Assembly (NCBI RefSeq): GCF_019279795.1
Contig: NC_056726.1
Location: 1,011,383,792 to 1,011,447,791, forward strand
DNA length: 64,000 bases
Direction of reading: 5' to 3'
From: Protopterus annectens
Lineage: Eukaryota > Chordata > Ceratodontiformes > Protopteridae
Numbering within the stretch: position 1 is the stretch's first letter; every line of letters begins with the position of its first letter. The notes under the pieces were generated by a model, which had not been told where the DNA came from, searched no databases, and saw only the letters and a list, made by a program, of their open reading frames with translations. The position numbers and the translations under genes are program-made. Positions 45,470 to 56,756 of this stretch are shown one piece after another.

Positions 45470-46030
45470 GAGGGAAAATACAAATATTTACTTTTGCGCA
45501 AAAACCTTCAGGACCATGTTAGGCCTAGCCAGTTTCCCTCTGCTTGAAATACCCTATCCCATTTGGTTATAGATTAGCCTTAGCCATCCCATGGTCAGTA
45601 ATTATATATTACCCCTAATGAGAATAACTGGGATCATACCATAGATAATTTGAGGGGACCCATGCATGGGATAAAGCATTTAGGAGCTGTCTCTGTCCAT
45701 TACTATTACAGGGGGAAATCCTAGATAACTTTTTGTTTCCCATCCATAGATCTAAGTTGTGCTTGAATATGGTCAGGGATGAAATTTGTTTTATGTGGAT
45801 AGGGATCTGTTGCACAGCAGTGGTATCCTCTGCGAGATATACCGGTCTCTCCAAACCTGATGATGTTGCCAAAGAGGTTTAGATCCATAGATTGAGTATT
45901 TTTGATGCCAGCTGACTTGGTGATGTGCAGGAAATCCATCAGCAATGTGTCAGAGAAAGCCTTGTATGCCTGACACAGGTCACCTGTTAACAGTCGATAA
46001 GATACTTAGTATAGTGCCAGGTTTTGAGTC
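45470..46030 (-). pseudogene. Old CR1 fragment (C-terminal domain and 3' UTR)
   Basis: The minus strand has GDLCQAYKAFS-like sequence, LLMDFLHITKSAGIKNTQSM, DLNLFGNI, then PIHIKQISSLTIFKHNLDLW and MGNKK. The 3' UTR has ggctaggcc-type sequence. Frameshifts near 45830 and 45950. Confidence 0.72.
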
Positions 46031-46039
46031 TGAACGGTG

Positions 46040-47035
46040 TTTGATAACTATCTTCTTTTTCTTTCTGTATTTGCCTTGCAACCTAATAGAGTTTCCTTAT
46101 GCCATCTACCAAGTCCCTTTCCAGAAGCTGGTAGAGTGCCTCGGATGCCATGTTCTTTGCTAATGCAATTCCTTTCTTACCTTCTTGTTTAGCCAACTAG
46201 TATCTCTTCTTACCCTGGTCCATCTTTTCTCTCTCCCACTTTTTCCTGAACTCCTTCTTTGTTTTCATAACTTGCTGGACTTCTGCATTCCACTACCAGC
46301 TTTCCTTATGTACCTTATTTCCATACCTGGCTCAGCCACATATCTGTTCTGTAGTCCTAGCACATGCTGTTTTTACATGCTGCCATTCTTCTTTGACTCC
46401 TCCCATTTCTTCCTTTTCTGATTATTCCTTGAACTTCTTTGATTTCACCCCAGTCAACTTGCAGGTATTCAGCCTAGCATCATTTGACCTTAGAACTTTC
46501 TGTGACCATAGCATGCAACTGATTATGGCCATCAGTGATTTATACTGGGGGGGGACAGTTTCATTGGAGATGCCCTTGCAATCTCTGGTTCTACCACAAT
46601 ACCTTTTTATTGCAAGAAGGATGTCTATGTGAGTTACATGTTGATTTTTTGTCTGAACTATGTGTTGGCCTTTATTAAGCCTTTTTGCCAGACAAAAGTC
46701 TAGAATGGCCTCTCCTTCTTTATTCCTGTTGTCCTACCCATGTGGGCCTAGACATTCCTCATACCCTGTTCTGTTCACTCCAATATGAACATCCAGGACC
46801 CCTGTTATCAACAACTCATTTTGTCCCACTTTATCTAGTGAAGCCTGCAACTTCTGCCAGAATACATTTTTTATCTCACACTCACACCCCAGATGTGTAG
46901 CATAGGCTGAGATTACGAATGCACCATATCTTTACACTGGAGTCTGATTGCCATGGTCTGTCACTAATTCTGATGACATTTCTCTCTGTCTTCCAAAGAC
47001 TCTCCCTCATCATAAGTCCTGCACTATTTCTAGCC
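46040..47035 (-). pseudogene. RTE-type LINE fragment (endonuclease and linker)
   Basis: Reading from 47035 downward gives an ARN(S)G...RESL and IRISDRPWQS-like stretch, matching the endonuclease of the plus-strand RTE at 47840. The plus-strand shadow at 46393-46632 is closely similar to the shadow of that element at 48337-48519, confirming the orientation. Badly decayed. Confidence 0.65.
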
Positions 47036-47187
47036 AGCCTTTAAGTAGGGCATAACGGATAAGGTCTTCACCTGCCATTCACAAGGTGCAAGGTTTGATC
47101 CTGGCCTCTGACTAAAGCCTGTTTAGAGTTTGCATGTTCTCCCTGTGTCTCTGTGGGGTTCCTCCCACCTCTAAAAAGCATGCTGAG
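47036..47187 (+). mobile_element. SINE fragment
   Basis: TAACGGATAAGGTCTTCACC (A box region), AGGTGCAAGGTTTGATCCTG (B box), GAGTTTGCATGTTCTCCCTG core. It lies between two RTE fragments that point away from each other. Confidence 0.7.
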
Positions 47188-47189
47188 TG

Positions 47190-49175
47190 TTTCCATCTCA
47201 AACCCACCAAACAATAGACCTGTGGCCAGCAGCACAGACTCTACATGGTGCCCTACAGGAGGAAGAGTTTTATAAACAAACCACTTTTGGCATCAACCTG
47301 GTGCACAGTGTCCTCAAGATAGGAAAACAGGGATCACAGACTGTGTGCCATACTAGGACTAGCCACTTGATGGTGTAAAAATATGACTCTAGGTGATCTG
47401 GTCATGTTGACTAATGTTGCCAAAATGGGCCTGGTATTTGCTGGTGATAAGTGGGTTGATCATGCAACCTATGCCTGGGACCCATATTAATGATGATTGA
47501 GGTGTATGTGCCCCTATTGGTCAGTGCGTGCCCGCCATAAAGTTTAGCAGCCCCGGGTCAGTATGCTACTGGCCGGCCAGTGTCTAGTTGCCCAGCTTGG
47601 GTTACCTGAGATAGCTCTATTGAGAGAAAGCTGGATATAAAACCAATCAACCTGCCAAACATGAACTAAGATTTGCAACACTCAGTGTGGGGTCACACAC
47701 AGGATGGAGCTTGGAAATGGATAACATGATGTTACGGACGAGGATGGACATCCTATGTATCCAAGAGACAAGATGGAAGGGCAGTGAAGCAAAACCACTT
47801 AGCTTGGTATCCAGAGTCTAATACTCAGAAGTAGGACAGGCTAGAAATGGTGTGAGAATTGTGGTGAGAGAGAGGCTTCAGAAGACAGTGAGGGATGTCA
47901 TCAGAATTAGTGACAGATTCATGGCAATCAGACTCCAGTGTAATGATAGAGTAGTATTTATATTCTCAAACTATGCCCCACAGCAAGGTTTTGATAGTGA
48001 GGAAAAGATTGAATTCAGGCAGCAGTACCATGCAGGACAACAGGAATTGTGTTGATAATGAATGACCTGAATGCACATATTGGGATAGACAGAACAGGAT
48101 ATGAAGACTGCCCGGGACCACATCGATAGGACAATGGGAATAAAGAAGGAAAGGTCATTCTAGACTTCTGTCTGTCAAATGGATTGATGGTAGCCAACAC
48201 ATAGTTTTATACGTTTATAGGTTTAAAAAATAATATTAGGCTAAGTGCCCTGAAGGGCCATTTTAAGCATGGTTCAGAAAGAGAGACAATCACAGGATGA
48301 TATACAAAAGTGGACAACATACAACTCAGGTAGACTTCATCCTAGTAAGAAAGAGCACTGGAGTAGAATCAGTGATTGTAAAGTCATGCCCAGTGAAACA
48401 GTCGGTCTGCAGCATAAATAAATCATTGCCACAATCAGCTGCAAGCAGTGGTCAGAGAAGGTTCTAAGTTCAACGGAGACCAGGCTGAGGACTTGGGAGT
48501 TGATGGGGAGAAAGCACAACAGTTCAAGGAATTACTCAGGGATCTATCACCTCAAGAAGAGGAGATAATAGGTGGATTTGAAGAAGAATGGCAGCGCTTC
48601 AAAACAGCAGGTGTAAGGGCTACTGACAGACATGTGGCCGAGCCATGAATGGAAATAAGGTGCATAAGGAAAGCTGGTGGTGGAATGTTGAAGTCCAGGA
48701 AGTCATCAAAAGAAAAAAGGAGTGCAGGAAAATGTGGGAGATAGACAGGACAGACTAAGCTAGGAAGGAATATCAGTTGTCTAATAAAGAGACTAAGAGA
48801 GGAGTTGCAATAGCAAAGAACAAGGCATCAGAGGCACTCTACCAACTACTGGAAAATGACTCAATGGATGGCACAACGAATGTGTACCAGGTTGCAAGGC
48901 AAAGACAAAAGATAAAGAAGATAGTCAGACACCCTTCATAAGGGATGCCAGCAACAACCTTCTCATCAGTCCACAGGACATCAAAGGCAGATGGAAGGAG
49001 TACTTCCAGCACCTTCTGAATGAAGAAAACTCCACAGAAGCTGTACTGCCCCAGACACAGTCTACAATGAGAGAAGAAGATGAAGAGTTTACCCTAGAAA
49101 AAGTAAGAGCAGCACTAAAGAAAAATGAAATTAGGGAAAGCAGCAGGCTTAGATGAGGTTACAGTAGATATCTAT
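47190..49175 (+). pseudogene. RTE-type LINE (5' UTR, endonuclease, linker, start of RT)
   Basis: Endonuclease start near 47664: LRFATLSVGSHTGWSLEM, MDILCIQETRWKG (catalytic Glu). Then GVRIVVRERLQKTV, ISDRFMAIRLQCN and FSNYAPQQGFDSEEK, followed by a linker (FEEEWQRFKTAG, RKAWWNVE-like) and the RT start EFTLEKVRAAL...KAAGLDEV (about 49080-49165). A short CR1/SINE-type tail interrupts the endonuclease at 48205-48280. The element resumes at 55200. Confidence 0.75.
48205..48280 (-). mobile_element. 5'-truncated CR1/SINE 3' tail in the RTE endonuclease
   Basis: On the reverse strand aatggcccttcagggcactt plus agcctaatatt and ataaacgt tail-like repeats, cutting NGLMVANT from the following endonuclease block. 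Confidence 0.6.
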
Positions 49176-49177
49176 CT

Positions 49178-49376
49178 GATCTGTACCCAATTTCATCCCA
49201 TGTGCCTTCAGTTTTACATTCTATTCCCCTAACCTTTGCTGAAGTTCTTGTTTAGAGTCTGCCTATAATGCCACATCATCTGCATACAGCACCTTTGTTG
49301 ACCTGTCCCTTCCAATCAGTTTGATAGTGTAGTCCATCACCAGTATGAACTGAAGTGGGCTGAGAGCTGAAAACTG
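49178..49376 (-). pseudogene. Inverted RTE fragment with RT catalytic box
   Basis: Minus strand: SALSPLQFILVMDYTIKLIG and STKVLYADDVAL (catalytic YADD). It closely matches the plus-strand RTE at 55880-56060. It sits inverted directly after the plus-strand RTE part, suggesting rearrangement rather than simple decay. Confidence 0.75.
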
Positions 49377-49594
49377 AGATACAGTAAGAGGTTCTCCAGT
49401 TCGATTCTCGGCTGGGGTGCCTTCTGTGCAAAGTCTACATGTCCGCCCTGCGTTCATGTGGGTTTCCTCTGGCTGCTCCAGTTTCCTCCCATGTTACAAA
49501 GACATAAATCTAGAGCATTTCTCCCAGGGCCTCCACTGAAAATTGACTTCATTCCAAGTCAGACTCCCAGTAAACAAATGTTAAATAAATATAT
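49377..49594 (+). mobile_element. tRNA-derived SINE, same family as the array at 8920
   Basis: TTCTCCAGTTCGATTCTCGG, GCTGGGGTGCCTTCTGTG, TTTCCTCCCATGTTACAAAG, CCAGGGCCTCCACTGAAAAT and a TTAAATAAAT tail. It directly abuts the CR1 3' end. Confidence 0.8.
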
Positions 49595-49693
49595 CATAGG
49601 TTCATAGGTTCATAGGTTGGTACTAGGCTATCAGCCCTAGGGCCTATACAAGCCTAGCCATAACAATTCCCTGGCTATTTCTTCCCACATTAT

Positions 49694-52491
49694 TTACTTT
49701 CCTGGACCCCTGTCTAGCAGGGCGACTGACGTGATCCCTGGGGTGAATTTCCTTTCTCCCATCCAGTCGTCAAGGTTCCTTTTGAAGAGGTTCAAAGAGG
49801 CACTCTGCTTGATATGTATGGGCAATCTATTCCAGAGTCTGGGGAGTCTCTGGGTCAGGAACCTATCCCTCCAGCATGTTTTGTTTATTGTGATGACAAG
49901 GTTTAGATCCCTGGAGCGTGTAGCTCTGACGGATTGGGATTTCTTTAAGTGTAGCATGTCCAACAGCTCTGGGTTTGACATGGCCTTGTATGTTAAGCAG
50001 AGATCGCCTCTGAGTAGACGATATGCGACAGAGTATAGCTGGAGAATTTTAAGGCGGTCAGCGTAGGGCATCTGCTTTAGGCCTGTGATTCTTTTAGTGA
50101 GGTATTTCTGAGGCCTTTCCAGTTGTTGCAGATGTCTTGAGAGGTACATACCAAATGGGGCGTTGTATTCTATAATGGGTCTAATGAGGGATGAGTACAG
50201 TGGGACAATGACCTCCTTTTTCTGGATGAAAAGCCCTTCGTGATGAGGTGTGCCACATAGAAGGATTTCCTGACTGTTGTGGTGATGTGGTTATCGAAGG
50301 TGAGACCACTGTCCACCTGTGTCCCTAAGTCTCTTATCACACTTTCTGTGTTTAGTGTACTGCCACCTATATGGTAATTCATGGATACATGTTTTTTCCC
50401 AAAGGGGATAACAATACATTTCTTGGCATTGAGCTTGAGCCCATGGCTCTGGCACCAAGCATCTGTTTCTGTAAGGCCCTTTTGTAGAGTATCCACATCA
50501 TTTGGGATTCAATAATGGCTCCCAGTTTGCAGTCATCTGCAAACTTTGTTAGCCAGAGTCCCTTAGTGTTGACCTGTACTTCAGAGAAGTAGATGCCAAA
50601 CAAGAGCGGCCCCAGGACTGAACCCTGAGGTACTCCACTTGTCACTTGTCTGGAGCTGGATTTGGAGTCAGCTACTTTTATAGTGTGGGTTCTATCAGTA
50701 AGCCATTTAGCAACCCATTGGGTGACATAGGGATTAATGCCCAACTTAGTAAGTTTATCTATGATTCCAGAGTGGGGGATGGTGTCAAAGGCCTTGGCAA
50801 GGTCTAGATAGGCTGTGTGGACCACCTTACCCTTGTCCATGGCTCTGGAGACTGATTCAAAGAAGTTAATCAGGTTCAGGAGACAAGATCGGCCCTTCAC
50901 AAACCCAAACTGGGTGGGGTCCAGTGTTTGAAGGTTGCCAATGTCTTTGTTTATAAGTTCCATGATAATACGCTCCATGGCCTTGCAGATAAGGCTTGTC
51001 AGACTGATGGGACGGTAGTTTCCGGGATCCAAGGTGGATCCCCCCTTGTGGATTGGGATAACTGTACTCTGTGCCACTCAGTGGGCACGAAACCTGAGGT
51101 GAGGCTATGATTAAACATGACACTTAGGTGAGGTGCCAGTTCATATTGTAGTTCATGTAGTACACAGCCCGGGATGTCATCTGGTCCCATGGATGCTGTA
51201 TTCTTGGCTTTAGAGAGTGCGTTTTGTACCTGTGTGGCCGTTATTACTGGAATTTGGCAATCTTCCGGTATTGAGATGGGCCATTTAGGGGGTGAGAGGA
51301 GGGTGAAGTTGGCACTGAATCGATCTGCCAGGATATTGGCAATATCCTTTGGATCAGTATATTTAATGCCATTCTGTTTTAGCTCAGAGCAGATCTGAGC
51401 ATTGCCATTTAGATTTTTGACATAGTTATAGAATGCTTTGTGGTTGTCTTTGGAATCTTTGGCAATTTTATTTTCATAACTAGCTTTGGAGGATTTTATG
51501 AGGCATCTCAGTTTCTTACTGAGGCTAGTAAGGGAGTTTTTTGCATCCTGGGATTTTCCTCTTTTCTGCAAAAGTTTCTTCCTTTTGTTGTAAAGTTTGC
51601 TTATGGCAGGGGACCACCAGATTGGCTTCCTTGTTTTGGATGAGAGCATTTTGGTTCTATTTGGGATGGCACGATTCATGCATGAGTGGATGTGCTCAGA
51701 CAGTGCCTTAGTGTAGGATTCAGCAGTTTCAGTTCCGTCTGCATGGGTGTCATGAAGTTTGTCACTTCTGACTTGAGTAGCATGAAGTTGGCTTTGGAGA
51801 AGTTTTTATGGTGGTTTCTTTACTGGGGGTGGGGTGGGATGTGGATGTTAAGGGTGATTAGCTTATGGTCAGACCTGACTAACGAGGGGTGACCATAGGT
51901 ATGGAGCATTGATTTCCCATGTTGGTAATGACCAGGTCTAGGATATTGGAGCCCCTGGTAGGACTATGGATTAGTTGATCCAGGGCGTTGGAATTTATGA
52001 ATTCCAAGAACCGTTCGCAAAGGTGTTGGGACATGAGTAGTTTTCCCAGTTAATGGCAGGGTAGTTAAAATCACCCAGTATTAGGGTGTTTGGTTCTATC
52101 TTAATATTTTCCAGTATGTTTAGAAAGGCGTAGTGAGAATCTTGGGGTATGGTGGGGATCTGTAGCAAGCTACAATTTGGATTGCAGTCTTACCTAGTGT
52201 TAGTTGCACTTGGAGAATTTCAGACACATTGTGTTGGCCAACTAGCCTGGTGGTGTGAATATCCTTGGTGAATATTGACACTCCTCCACCTTTAGTGTTT
52301 CGTCCTGGTTTGGTGGCGAAAAGTGTGGTAAGAGTTGTAGCCTGGTATTGCAGGGGTGCTCTCTGGAGCCTTGAACCAGGTCTCAGTTACTGCACAGATA
52401 TCGATGTTCTCCATTTTAGGAGTGCCTCGAGAGAGTGCATTTTGAGGTTTAGACTTCTAGCATTGAGTAGCATTACCTTCAGATTTTGCAT
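49694..52491 (-). pseudogene. CR1 ORF2: endonuclease, reverse transcriptase, C-terminal domain
   Basis: Possible Met at 52491 (MQNLKVMLLNARSLN). Endonuclease residues: N in LLNARSL, E in VTETWF, D/N in ILGDFNYP (about 52050). RT: KNTASMGPDDIPGCVLHEL, DPGNYRPISLTSLICKAMER, QFGFVKGRSCLLNLINFF, LDLAKAFDTIPHSG, SGVPQGSVLGPLLFG, catalytic TKFADDCKLGAI (about 50545). C-terminal: LERPQKYLTKRITGL and LWNRLPIHIKQSASLNLFKR. Frameshifts lie in the endonuclease (about 52300-51690) and near 51075, 50510 and 50230. Translated blocks are well conserved, so decay is recent. The enzyme would nick DNA and prime reverse transcription of its own RNA. Confidence 0.88.
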
Positions 52492-52534
52492 GCTTGTACC
52501 TGTTACGGTGGTGGTTTTGTCCTTTGAAGTTTGC

Positions 52535-54769
52535 CTAAAAAGGCACTATAGGGGTGGCAAGAGCCTTAGCCAGTAACCTGAATCCCAGGGGCGACAGGTG
52601 CAGACCATCTCTGGCAAAGCATCGTGGTCTGTCAATCATGTCATCCCAGGCAGACAGATACTGGATCCCTTTTGAATGACACCATAAGCTTAGCCAATTG
52701 TTGAAGTCAATCATTTTATCCTTATATTGTGGTATAATTCTGGGCGAAGGCAGGATGCTACTCAGGGCTAGGGTCATACCTGCCTGGGCCACATGATCCG
52801 AGAGCTCTTCCATGTCTCTTTTCATGTAGTCCAGGGAGGTACATCTCAAGTCATTCACTCCAACATGGACAATGACAGAGTCATATTTGTACTTGTTGTG
52901 GAGTGACTTGAGTGCATGCGTTATGTGGCGGATCCTGGCACCCGACAGGCAGCTGACTGTAATTTTCTCCTTATTCAACCTGGTGAGACAACCCAGGGGT
53001 GACAGGTGCAGACCATCTCTGGCAAAGCATCATGGTCTGTCAATCATGTCATCCCAGGCAGACAGATACTGGATCCCCTTTGAATGACACCATAAGCTTA
53101 GCCAATTGTTGAAGTCAATCATTTTATCCTTATATTGTGGTATAATTCTGGGCGAAGGCAGGATGCTACTCAGGGCTAGGGTCATACCTGCCTGGGCCAC
53201 ATGATCCGAGAGCTCTTCCATGTCTCTTTTCATGTAGTCCAGGGAGGTACGTCTCAAGTCATTCACTCCAACATGGACAATGACAGAGTCATATTTGTAC
53301 TTGTTGTCGAGTGAATTGAGTGCATGCGTTATGTGGCGGATCCTGGCACCCGACAGGCAGCTGACTGTAATTTTCTCCTTATTCAACCTGGTGAGACAAC
53401 CCAGGGGCGACAGGTGCAGACCATCTCTGGCAAAGCATCGTTGTCTGTTAATCATGTCATCCCAGGCAGACAGATACTGGATCCCCTTTGAATGACACCA
53501 TAAGCTTAGCCAATTGTTGAAGTCAATCATTTTATCCTTATATTGTGGTATAATTCTGGGCGAAGGCAGGATGCTACTCAGGGCTAGGGTCATACCTGCC
53601 TGGGCCACATGATCCGAGAGCTCTTCCATGTCTCTTTTCATGTAGTCCAGGGAGGTACGTCTCAAGTCATTCACTCCAACATGGACAATGACAGAGTCAT
53701 ATTTGTACTTGTTGTGGAGTGACTTGAGTGCATGCGTTATGTGGCGGATCCTGGCACCCGACAGGCAGCTGACTGTAATTTTCTCCTTATTCAACCTGGT
53801 GAGACAACCCAGGGGCGACAGGTGCAGACCATCTCTGGCAAAGCATCGTTGTCTGTCAATCATGTCATCCCAGGCAGACAGATATTGGATCCCCTTTGAA
53901 TGACACCATAAGCTTAGCCAATTGTTGAAGTCAATCATTTTATCCTTATATTGTGGTATAATTCTGGGCGAAGGCAGGATGCTACTCAGGGCTAGGGTCA
54001 TACCTGCCTGGGCCACATGATCCGAGAGCTCTTCCATGTCTCTTTTCATGTAGTCCAGGGAGGTACGTCTCAAGTCATTCACTCCAACATGGACAATGAC
54101 AGAGTCATATTTGTACTTGTTGTGGAGTGACTTGAGTGCATGCGTTATGTGGCGGATCCTGGCACCCGACAGGCAGCTGACTGTAATTTTCTCCTTATTC
54201 AACCTGGTGAGAGGGACATCAGTGTGCCGGACTATAGAGTCACCTATGACTAAAGTGTTAGGTACATTGTCTTGCCTTAGGGGCTGTTGCTGGGTGGCAC
54301 ACTGGTGTTGTGAACTATGTGACACATTGGTTGTGATTGGTGTTTGTTTGCATTTCAGCTTCAGAGGTCTTTGTTGCTTGGGCAGGTTACAGTTAAGGGC
54401 CTCTGCATATGTGGATTTAGTGTTGCTATATGTGGGTGTTGGTGGTGTGGGTTTAGAAGGGCTATGTGTTGCTTGAGGTGTAGTGTGGGTGTTAACCTTC
54501 TCCTCTTGACTGTTTAGCACAATCTTGGGTGGAGAGAGCTTTGCTTCCATTTTGGCTATGTAAGTGCATCTCTCACAGGTTGTAGTGTTGGGTGGTAGGA
54601 GGAGAGGGTTGTCTGTGTACATGAGGCAATTGCTGCATTGCCCCAGTATGCCCAGATTCACCAGGTGGACAGGAGAAATCACCGGAAGCTGACCCTTGGA
54701 CATGCCTGGTTTGGGGCTTTCTTTCTTTGTAAAGTATAGGAGCTGTTTCTTTAGCAAGGTACTTTGCAA
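52535..54769 (-). pseudogene. CR1 ORF1 with N-terminal zinc motif and fourfold esterase segment; one stop
   Basis: The Met at 54769 opens a single frame of 744 codons to 52535, broken only by TGA at 53030-53032. N-terminus: QCSNCLMY and TTTCERCTYIAKME, a CxxC...CxxC motif seen in CR1 ORF1, then a Pro/Thr-rich linker. The SGNH-esterase part starts with VIGDSIVRH (block with catalytic Ser), then IVHVGVNDLR (G-x-N-D block) and DGLHLSPLG (D-x-x-H block). The stretch from LTRLNKEK to LSPLG is present four times in tandem (136 residues each); the Ser block is present once. CR1 ORF1 esterases are lipid/ester hydrolases of uncertain role in transposition. Only the last copy leads into the normal C-terminus (FRLLAKALATP). 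The stop is CGA to TGA in the third segment of the protein. Confidence 0.88.
52584..54215 (-). repeat. Tandem array: four 408-bp copies inside CR1 ORF1
   Basis: The block CCCAGGGG(C/T)GACAGGTGC starts at 52584, 52992, 53400 and 53808, exactly 408 bp apart, and each copy ends with TTCAACCTGGTGAGA. Copies differ at only a few positions. 408 is divisible by 3, so the frame is kept. Confidence 0.95.
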
Positions 54770-55200
54770 TTATAGGCTGTTTAGTGCCTACTATTAATTT
54801 CTCCTTGTTAACAAGGAGAGTTCAGTGTTTGTATGAGTTTAAGGCTTCCTAGTGCTTTCCAGCAGGTATTAGAGAAAGTGCTAGTCACAGGGATGCTTAA
54901 AGGTAAGATTGAAAAGAATGCACTCTGCAGTGTGCACTAGAGAAGTTAGATGTGAAAGTAGGTAACTTGAGTTTTACCTGTTTAAAAAGTTAAGGTTTAG
55001 TGGAGAGTTACTATTTTTAAAACAGCAAGATGGATTGAAAGGGGTGGGCACTTTTGTATTTTGGTACTATGAAATACTGTAGGATGGCCAATAAATTTAA
55101 ATAATTGAAGGGGTGGGATTTCAAAAATGATGATTTTGTGATTACTCACATAAGCCAGTGAAATATAAATAAATAAATAAATAAATATAGAGGTACCAAA
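54770..55200. other. CR1 5' UTR and junction to RTE; AAAT microsatellite
   Basis: No ORF. In the CR1 orientation the UTR precedes the ORF1 ATG by up to about 260 bp. An (AAAT)n run lies at 55163-55186. Confidence 0.55.
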
Positions 55201-56756
55201 CTCCTATCACAATGCACACAAGTTCTGGAGATGGTGATTGATAAATGCACAGAGTAGTAAAAAGTAAGATAAGAAATGAGCAGTTCAGACTCAGATCAGG
55301 ATGAAGCATGACTGGCCCGATGTTTGCAATGCGATAGATACTTGAGAAAAAGCTGGAAATGAGGAATGAGTCCAGCTGGACATTCCAATACTTGGAGAAA
55401 GCATATGACAATGCCTGAATAAGGCTGATTTGGGCAGTCCTATGGTGGTTCAAAGTTTCAGAAACATTAGTAGAATTATTGCAACCTATGTACAAGGATC
55501 TGATGACTTAAGTATGAACAGTGTTCGGTCTCACAGAGGGGAGTAGGTAGGCACCTGGGTTCAGCTCTGAGCAGGGTTGCCAGATTCTTGACTGGCCGGG
55601 TCGGGACAAAACAAAAATGGTCTTTCACACTAGGTGAAGACCAAAAAAAAAAAAGGTCTTTAATGCGGAACATCGCAGGTCCACCTTAATGTCAAGTAGC
55701 TCCGTTTTGGGATTTTTTTGATTGGCTGGTATACTGGTATACGGGCCAATCAAAAAAAAAAAAAAACAAAGCAGAGGCTGTTTTGACAGGAATGTAACCA
55801 GCAGTGCAGGACTCGGGATCGGGCTGCCAATCCCGGGACAATCCTGCTGAAATAGGGATGTCTGGCAACCCTAGCTCTAAGTCTACTGCTGTTCATACTG
55901 GTGATGGACTACATTAGCAAACTGGTTGGAAGGGACAGGTCAACAAAGGTGCTGTATGCAGATGATGTGGCAGTGCAGCCAGACTCTGAGCTAGAAATTC
56001 AACAAAGGGTAGGGGAGTGAAATGTAAAACTGAAGCAAATGGGATGAGACTGGGTACAGATAAGACAGCTGTAATGGCAGCAAAAGAGGGAAAACAGAAG
56101 AAGCTGAAAACCGAGATAAAAGGGAAAACAGTGGAATAGGTTAACAGCTTCAAATATCTGTGAGGGGTAGTTGAGAAGGGAAGTCTGAATGACGAGGTCG
56201 AAGCTAGAATCAGAGGGGCTGCAGGCAGCAGCACAGAGTGTCAGGTGTTTTGTATGACAGAAGTATGGCAAAAAAGGTGAAAAGTAAGGTGTACAAGACA
56301 GTCATGTGACCAGTACTACTGTATGGTACAGAAACCTGGGCAGTAAAGGCAGAGCAGTAGAAGAAGCTGGAGGTGATGGAAATGAAGTGCTTGAGAAGGG
56401 TGGTAAGATGAACACTGTGGGATAGACAAAGAAATGAGGACATAAGAACAGAAACCAAAGTAGCTCCAACTACAGAAAAGGTCAAAGAGAAGAGATTACA
56501 GTTGTTCGAGTACATGTGCAGGAAAGAAGACAATCTGGTGAAGAAGATTTCGGACAGAAGGGAAGAAGGCAAGAGGAAATGACGGCATCCATCAAAGAGG
56601 TGAATGGATTTTATGAGGTAAGACTTGTGACAGTCAGGCGTGAGTGTTGAAGAAGGTAGGAGGGTAACACTGAATAGGGAGAGATGGTGACAAGTGACAC
56701 GACCCACCGACCCCCCATGTAGAAAATGTGAAAAAGGGGAAGTTGATGATGATGAT
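55200..56756 (+). pseudogene. RTE-type LINE, RT to 3' end
   Basis: Plus-strand reading: RNEQFRLRSG, SMTGPMFAM, EKAYDNA and PETLVELLQPMYKDL-like blocks. Then, across a MITE, SALSLLLFILVMDYISKLVG, TKVLYADDVAVQPDS and the C-terminal region with RDEDIRTETKVA-like and RRKWRHPSKR-like stretches, and WQVTRPTD at the end. It finishes in a (GAT)n tail at about 56742-56756, typical of RTE. Probably the continuation of 47190-49175. Many stops. Confidence 0.75.
55572..55873. mobile_element. 302-bp hAT-type MITE with 8-bp target duplication
   Basis: Ends CAGGGTTGCCAGAT and, inverted, TAGGGTTGCCAGACAT. Flanked by GCTCTGAG (55564-55571) and GCTCTAAG (55874-55881), 7 of 8 identical. Its removal would restore the RTE frame at SALS. 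A central inverted pair TTTTGATTGGC/GCCAATCAAAA. No coding capacity. Confidence 0.85.

Larger units (their letters stand above)
49595..55030 (-). mobile_element. Nearly full-length CR1 LINE with both ORFs
   Basis: Runs on the minus strand from a 5' UTR (about 55030-54770) through ORF1 (54769-52535) and ORF2 (52491-49694) to a 3' UTR ending in CCTATGAA-type repeats at 49595-49615. It is the only copy here with ORF1. The length is inflated by three extra 408-bp units in ORF1. No clear target duplication, as usual for CR1. The 5' boundary is approximate. Confidence 0.88.

Noticed and set aside
52584..54215. Four separate esterase genes
   Set aside because: The copies lie in one frame within a LINE ORF1, without separate starts, stops or promoters.
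52265..54476. Plus-strand ORFs in the CR1 ORF1 region
   Set aside because: Shadow frames of the minus-strand coding array, recurring every 408 bp.
56210..56707. Minus-strand 165-residue ORF
   Set aside because: Antisense of the plus-strand RTE C-terminal region; Leu/Ser/Phe-rich shadow composition.
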